A DNA stretch of 64,000 nt, taken from assembly GCA_033239525.1 (NCBI GenBank), contig BSYO01000035.1, forward strand, positions 7,228,627 to 7,292,626, read 5' to 3'. Shown one piece after another: positions 58,622 to 64,000 of this stretch. Each line of letters starts with the position of its first letter. Within the stretch, counting starts at the first letter, position 1. Under the pieces are notes generated by a model. The model was not told the DNA's origin. It saw only the letters and a program-made list of their open reading frames with translations, and searched no databases. Source of the stretch: Nepenthes gracilis (Eukaryota; Streptophyta; Magnoliopsida; Caryophyllales; Nepenthaceae). Made by a program: the position numbers and the translations under genes.

Positions 58622-61238
58622 CTATGATAAACTGGCTGCCCTAAGATGGAGGACCCGGTGAGGGATGTGGCATGGAGCTCCACCACATTCCTTGAATCTA
58701 AGAAGCTCACGTAAAAATAGGGGTCCGGCCAAGGAAATGACCCTCCTGCTGAAATGGATCCCCTCCTCTAGGGTGGGAGCCATCTCATTGGAGTGAAGTC
58801 TTGTCCTTAGCTCACCTTTAAGTGTCACGATCCCCTCCATAGCCCGGGCATGGGCTCTAGAGACTTCCTACAGCCTGGCATTAGACTCTGACCAGGCTTG
58901 ATCAAGGGAGTTAGCCCGCGCTTGACTCTGCAGCACGTCTTTGACTGCAACGTTAACTCGATGATCCATTTCATCTACTACGCGGTCAATTTTAGCACGT
59001 ATCATGCAAGCAACTTCCTCTCCCTGTGAGGACAGAAACTCATCCAACCCGTGAGGTACCCTCATAGGCTGACAAGTGGGAAAGGAGTCAGCAATGGATA
59101 CATCTATCAGTAATCCGCGCAACCTCATAACAAAACATACATATCTGGCGAGAAGAACCAACAGACTCAGGGCATGGAGGAGCCCTCAAGACATCGTGGG
59201 GTTCAAGTGGTGGAACACCTAAGTAGTGTTCTTCCTTGATCGAGACCCCATTCACGTAGTCCTCTCCATCCTTCTCCGTCAACATTCTCCCATTGCTGCT
59301 CCACTCCTCGGATGAGGGTTCAGGCGAAGAGGAAGACGATGCTCCCTGTGCCAGAGCAAACAAAGTCGAGATGTCAATCATGTCTCAATCATTAAGAAAA
59401 TGAGTTGTACAAGTATTTGATACAGGAAAGGAAAGAAGAATAAAAAATGTAAAATATAATCTACCTAAGGTTGAGGATTGGTTGGAGGGCGAGGCGGCGG
59501 GAGGCCCTCCCCACTGGCAAAGCCGACCAGTTTTGTCCGACACCAGCCTACCCTGTTTCTTTGATAAAGGACGCTAAGGGGGAATCTAGGGTAAAAAATG
59601 GAGACAATCCACTGGTACAACCGAAACCCTCTTGGACCCTTGCAACTAGGACTGGCCCCAACTCCTCTAAGCCAATTCGAGAAGCCAACTCCTCATCGAG
59701 TCTGGTGTTCTCGCTCTAGAGTGATGCTAGGCCCTGCTTGGCCATTGACAAGGCCTCCTCAGATCGGTGTAGGGTGGCCTCGGAGTTCTGTAACTCCCCT
59801 GAGCCCCGAAAAGCTGGAGCTCGAGATCTACAACATAGTCCTGGTAAAGCTCGATCTCGAAGGCAGCAGCATTCAGGTGGCCCTACAGTTCTTCCACCAC
59901 CCTCCGGTCGACCCTTGTCTGTGTCAGATGGCAGACCTTCTCCTCCAGCACCTAGATCTGGGACGTATGTTGCTGCAAGCACCTCTGCAACAACTGCAAC
60001 ACTTCGTCATCCTACAAACAAAACAAGTGAAAGGAGTTCATGCCAACAGTTCCCAGTAAGGCATGAAAATTCGACACGACACACCCGGGCATAGGACTAC
60101 ACAATCGCAGGAGCTCTGGAGTGCGTGGCTGGCGGAGGGACCTCGATCACCACAGCCTCAACACTGGCGGCCTCCTGGCCCCCGCCGGTTGGCTAGTCCT
60201 AGAATCTAATGCAGCAGACACCGAAGGATGGCAAGCATGCTCTGGCCCCAGATGGGCTTCCTCCTCTTGGGCCTCGGCTGGAAGATCGTCTTCGATACCC
60301 TCTGGCGCGTCGGTAGGAAGAGCAAGGAGCACTTCCGCTGGAGACGCCACGACATCACCCTCAGGGATGGCAACGTCGGGGCAAACTTTGAGGGTTATCA
60401 CCCAAGACGGCTCACCAATATTCCTCATCCGCTCCACCATTGGAAGGCCCTCAGTGGCGGAAGATGAAGATAAACACACAAATGGCTTAGATCGCCGCCG
60501 AGATGGACTATCAAAAGGATTACTAATGACTAGTGTCCCGACTTTCCTCTTTGGTTGTGTTGGCAAGGGAGTGGTAGCCTTGGCAGCCCTGATCGGAGAA
60601 GGTGGTCCCCAACAGGCCAGCACAAGGACCTCAGCGAACAAAAGATGGTCCCTCTGGAACTCCTCAGGGTGGGCCCGAATCAATATCGTTGCGATGCTAC
60701 CGACTCGACTTCCTCACTTGAAGGATTGCTAGAGAAGATAGCTAGCACGTTGCCCGAAACCCTAGATATGGGCCAGTCTTCAGAAACCTTCATAAAGAAA
60801 AATTTGTCCTTCTAGTTCTTGACGGAATTAAGAATGGCCTCGCTAATGCGTAACTCACGAGGGGATATCGAAATCTAATCCCCGCTCTGTTGAAAGCAGA
60901 AGATAACCTTTACCGTCGTTGCTATAAGGGACCTCCCCTGATGACAAAGGAATGTGTCCAAGGAGCAAAAGTACCAAATGGCATTCAGATGAAACATTGC
61001 CACAGGTGCTCTGAAGGCCTCAAAAATGTCAAAGAGCTCCCCAGGAATGGGGAAACGAAGCCTGCTGCGCAGGTAGGCCTCGCAGATGGTGATAAATCTC
61101 TCCGGAGGGGAGCACGCCTTGTTGTGCTCTCCTGGCACCTCATACAAGATAGACATCGGGATATCGTACTAGACAGACAAAGCCTTGATGTTGCCAGAGT
61201 CAAGAACGGAAGCTGGTCATGTCTACTCTAGGAGCCAT
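58622..61238 (-). pseudogene. Antisense ORF of the Tat element (gypsy-type transposon protein), broken
   Basis: Minus-strand reading starts at ATG 61238, with a TATA box about 70 bases upstream. The N-terminal part (61156-60875) holds MSILYEVPGEHNKACSPPE, ITICEAYLRS and PIPGELFDIFEAF, resembling a plant-only protein family annotated as putative gypsy-type transposon protein. Then come a Pro/Ser/Ala-rich region with EDDLPAEAQEEEAHLGPEH (60683-60147), a coiled-coil-like stretch rich in E, L, Q and A (60060-59640), a Ser-rich GASSSSSPEPSSEE block (59381-59088) and a last part to 58622. Stops and frameshifts lie between segments. Such antisense ORFs sit between pol and the 3' LTR in Tat elements; their role is unknown. 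Here it is a pseudogene, although the promoter looks intact. Confidence 0.7.
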
Positions 61239-61304
61239 GAAATCCGTTGAAGTTTCAATTGTAGAGGAGGAGTAGAGACTAAGCACTCTAAAATGAAGCC
61301 TCTC

Positions 61305-61312
61305 CTTTTATA
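61305..61312 (-). promoter_or_regulatory. TATA box of the antisense gene
   Basis: The minus strand reads CATTATAAAAGGAGAGG, with TATAAAAG at 61312-61305. The first minus-strand ATG lies about 67 bases downstream, predicting a leader of roughly 40 bases starting near 61280. Confidence 0.6.
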
Positions 61313-61372
61313 ATGATAGTCGCCACAAGAATTCAAAAGGTCGCCACAAAAACGCACGCTAATGATGCCCGC

Positions 61373-61693
61373 CACGTGTTGAAACCAAGGAATGTGCAAT
61401 CATGCCAAATTAGCATTCTCATTTAAGGTAGAGATACGGTCGTCTTTTTGGTGACATCACGTGATAGGAAACGGCGGGTTGGTGGCAGAGACGCTTAATT
61501 TCCTTAAGTACGGCCTCCTAGGTGCCCAGCTGATGGCCGGAGTAAGGAGATGTAGTAAAACCTTCCGATTTAACCTTCGAGCCGCTTTAGTCAACGAAGC
61601 AAGTCAACTAATGCTCCGTCTCCGCCACACGTTCCGGATTTTAACCGTTTGGTCAACGAAACTAGTCAACTACAGCTACGGCTCTGCCACGTG
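61373..61693 (-). promoter_or_regulatory. Three G-boxes upstream of the antisense TATA
   Basis: CACGTG occurs at 61373-61378, 61458-61463 (in the palindrome TCACGTGA) and 61688-61693, the last within the W-box array. They are 61-380 bases upstream of the antisense TATA box. CACGTG is bound by bZIP and bHLH factors. Confidence 0.45.
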
Positions 61694-61935
61694 TTTAGGA
61701 TTTCAACCATTTGATCAACAAAGCAGATCAACCACTGCTCTGGCTCCACCGTGAGTTCCGAATTTTTGCCGTTTGGTCAAGAAAGCCGGTCAACTACCAC
61801 TCGGCTCCACCACGCCGTCCTGGATTTTAGGCATTTGGTCAACAAAGTCGGTCAACTACCATTCGGCTTCCGCCCCACACTTCGAATTGCAGCCGTTTGT
61901 CTTATGAAATGGATCAATTATCCACTCCACCTTCC
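61569..61935 (-). repeat. 62-bp tandem array of paired W-box cores
   Basis: Five full units and one partial lie in exact 62-bp register: (A/G)(G/A)TCAA at 61589, 61651, 61713, 61775 and 61837, each with a second copy exactly 13 bp further (61602, 61664, 61726, 61788, 61850). Read on the minus strand, eight of these ten are TTGACC or TTGACT; the third unit has TTGATC twice. A sixth unit keeps only the second site (61912, also TTGATC). The rest of the unit (CTCCGCCAC..CCGGAT) is less conserved. The array is upstream of the antisense TATA box. Confidence 0.8.
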
Positions 61936-62140
61936 TTGACTGGACCACTTCCACTCCGGGTTCCGGCCATTTTGGTGGTCCAGCCACCTGACCTGCCAAA
62001 AGAAAAGAAAAAGAAGAATAGAGAGGAGTCACACCAAAGAAGGGAAATCCAAGGAATGCCTAAAAAGACAAAATTGCATGTTACGTCTCATCGTGAACAT
62101 GCTGGAGGCCAAAAGTTTGAACCCCTAGCTTGGGGGCTAG

Positions 62141-63054
62141 TGATGGGACGGTTGAAATGGGTCAGCTCAAAAAGGGGATCAACCCAGGAGAAGTGCATCC
62201 TGCAGGCTCAAAGGACGGTCAACGCCCCAATTGACCAAGATGGCCTTCAGGTAGCTAGATACGATGTAAACCGGACACATCCCATGAACCCGTTCCCGCG
62301 TGCTGGAGATTACATGCCCTAACTATTCGCAATATGAAATATCTACTAGATCACGATCTCCTCTAAAATGGAAGTACCCAACTCAGTGACGTATCCCCCG
62401 ATGGAAACCCCAATATTTACCGCATGCGGCATCTCCGCGAGAAAGAAAGGAATCCTTTCTTCCTATTGTTGATGCCCTAAATAGCACCAGCATCTTCTCG
62501 ACGAATAGAAGGGATCCCCCAAGCAATTGGCAACTAGCGTTGTCATTTAAGGAAGGGTGGCGAGGTCAGACTGCTATAAAAAGACCTAAGGGCATACTTT
62601 GAAACACTCACCTCAGTGCTTAAATTGACACTAGTATTTCCATTGTCAAAAGAATCAAGCACCCTTCTCTTTCTCACTATTCGCTCTCTCCGTGAACCCG
62701 GTGGCCAGAAAAGCCGCTCCCCATGACCACTGAAAGCCGCTCTCCATGAGCACACCATCACAAATGATGCTCCACGCCGAGCGCCCCCTACGAGTCAGAC
62801 TCATGAATATCCTTCCTTGCATTATTGTTAACAAGTTTTGTCTTTACATTCTTCATTTCGAAAGAAGGATACTTAATTTGAACGTCGGAGAATAAATTTG
62901 GAAACGAGTCCTACCATTTTCTTTTGACTACTCGCCTTTTGTTGTAGTGTGCAGGATTCAAGCCAAGCAGCACGGTGACTAGGACCCACATTAGCACAAA
63001 CTAGAGACCCAGTTGAACCCAAATCCATCAAATACTTGAATTCAGGATGCATCA
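62141..63054 (+). repeat. 3' LTR of the Tat element (914 bp)
   Basis: Preceded by GGGGGCTAG (polypurine end), begins TGATGGGACGG and ends GATGCATCA, followed by the TSD AACAT. TATAAAAA lies at 62575-62582. It is 22 bp longer than the 5' LTR, largely through a local duplication near 62711-62755 in which AAAGCCGCTCCCCATGA and AAAGCCGCTCTCCATGA lie in tandem. Confidence 0.92.
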
Positions 63055-63059
63055 AACAT

Positions 63060-64000
63060 TAATAACAAATAATTACAGTAATAACTTAACAATAATCAAT
63101 TAGCAGAAATATTGATTTTTCAGTAGTCTATTTGACTGTTTTACTCAAATGGAATTTTTGTGAAAATACTTGTATGAGTGGGGCTCCTCACAGAGTTAGT
63201 AAGCCTCACTCCTATGCGGCTAGGACCTGGTTAGATCTTGCTTGATCCAACAACCATTATTTTATTATATTAAATTATCATTAAATAATTTTTCTAGTTT
63301 TTTAAAAATTAGAGTATTAGAATATCTATATAAAAATAAAAAATTAAAAATAAAATTATTACCAAATATTTATATTGGATACAATTTATGATAAGATTGG
63401 CCCAACTTGTTACTATGTGGGGCTCACAAACTGTGAACCCGTTGAAAAATACGAATCAATTGAATTGTTAGGTCTGAAATAGAAGAGAATCTGACTAAAC
63501 TGCTGAATGTTCAAATGGTTAGACTGCTATTAATACAAAGACCGGGTTATCGAATAATCAATCGATTAGTAAATCCAAATGGTTAATTTTGATAGATAAT
63601 TATATGAATCGAAAGATGAATAATTGAATCAATTGAGCAGTTAATACATCCAACCATCAGGCATTAGATTTAAAACTTTGTAACAGTTGGATCATTGGTT
63701 ATCAGCCAACATAGCTATTCAAGTAATGCATAATCATAAATATTCAAGAAGGGTAAGGTGATTGATAATAAGGTTATAAATATGCCTATTATCCTCAAAT
63801 AAAGGAAGGGGACGAAAATCTGAATCATTCATAAAAATAACAAGTATAGAATTTTAATCCTTTACATACTTATAAATTTCAAAAATAATGGAATCGAGTC
63901 TTCCATTTCTAACTCTCTCTTTCTAATCCTCTGTCTCTTAAAATCTTTTATTTATCTATAATGATTTTTAATTTGAGTGTTAGAAGATATTTTTAATGAT
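63060..64000. other. AT-rich DNA to the window end
   Basis: No gene is supported. GGTTATAAATATGCC near 63770 and the CT-rich stretch 63910-63960 could be part of another LTR running off the window, but no ends are visible. Confidence 0.35.

Larger units (their letters stand above)
51694..63054 (+). mobile_element. Full-length Ty3/gypsy LTR retrotransposon of the Tat lineage, 11.4 kb, defunct
   Basis: LTRs at 51694-52585 and 62141-63054 begin TGATGGG and end ATCA. Identical 5-bp TSDs AACAT lie at 51689-51693 and 63055-63059. Inside are, in order, a primer-binding site, gag, protease, RT, RNase H, a second RNase H, integrase, a 3' region with tandem repeats, an antisense ORF, another tandem array and a polypurine tract (GGGGGCTAG before 62141). 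Order PR-RT-RH-IN places it in Ty3/gypsy. The second RNase H and antisense ORF between pol and 3' LTR are marks of the plant Tat group. Stops, frameshifts and lost catalytic residues show that it cannot act autonomously. The LTRs differ at many sites, so the insertion is old. Confidence 0.93.

Noticed and set aside
60121..60732. Open frame of 203 codons (plus), the longest in the window
   Set aside because: It is the complement of the antisense ORF, whose minus-strand reading (60683-60147) has the family-like acidic, Ser/Pro-rich composition.
61569..61935. CRISPR-like regularly spaced repeat
   Set aside because: The whole 62-bp unit is repeated with divergence; there are no identical repeats with unique spacers, and the context is a plant retrotransposon.

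Overview
This is a 64 kb stretch of flowering-plant nuclear DNA. It has long AT-rich intergenic tracts, GT-AG introns, a class II homeodomain-leucine zipper gene, and dense, mostly dead LTR retrotransposons of the Ty3/gypsy (Tat-like) and Ty1/copia lineages. The species cannot be named from what is visible. Apart from one host gene, no intact protein-coding gene can be supported; most open reading frames are chance frames or pieces of decayed elements.

Layout. 1-7.2 kb: AT-rich DNA with a partial Ty3-type LTR (about 1.7 kb), an unidentified GC-richer block (2.2-3.3 kb) and a copia-type LTR remnant (4.6-5.3 kb). 7214-14473: a minus-oriented Ty3-type element with both LTRs, primer-binding site and target-site duplication (TSD), but no recognisable gag or pol. 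15.0-20 kb: an LTR remnant, a 2.2 kb solo LTR with perfect TSD (15991-18175) and a related LTR facing the other way. 20.4-24.8 kb: a minus-strand copia pol split by another copy of that LTR family. 25-29 kb: AT-rich, apparently low-copy DNA with G-box (CACGTG) islands. 29-38 kb: a mosaic of LTR pieces, including a copia LTR (31584-32903) whose U3 holds six inverted W-box pairs. 38052-44732: a minus-oriented copia derivative that keeps gag remnants and carries a plant transposon-associated ORF, with no pol seen. 45-50.4 kb: the only convincing host gene, a four-exon HD-Zip II transcription factor (47881-49584), with TATA box, CT-rich leader and a six-codon uORF. 50482-51488: a solo Ty3-type LTR. 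51694-63054: a full-length 11.4 kb Tat-like element with two LTRs, TSD AACAT, broken gag-pol, a second RNase H, 3' tandem repeats and an antisense gene with its own TATA box, located below a 62-bp tandem array of W-box cores.

How the parts relate. The HD-Zip II protein should act as a nuclear repressor (N-terminal LxLxL motif) binding DNA as a dimer. The retroelements are parasites of the region: LTR divergence, stop codons, frameshifts and lost catalytic residues show that the pol genes are dead. The most unusual signal is that two unrelated elements carry tandem arrays of WRKY-type TTGAC cores with the same 13-bp pair spacing, each placed upstream of a minus-strand TATA box.
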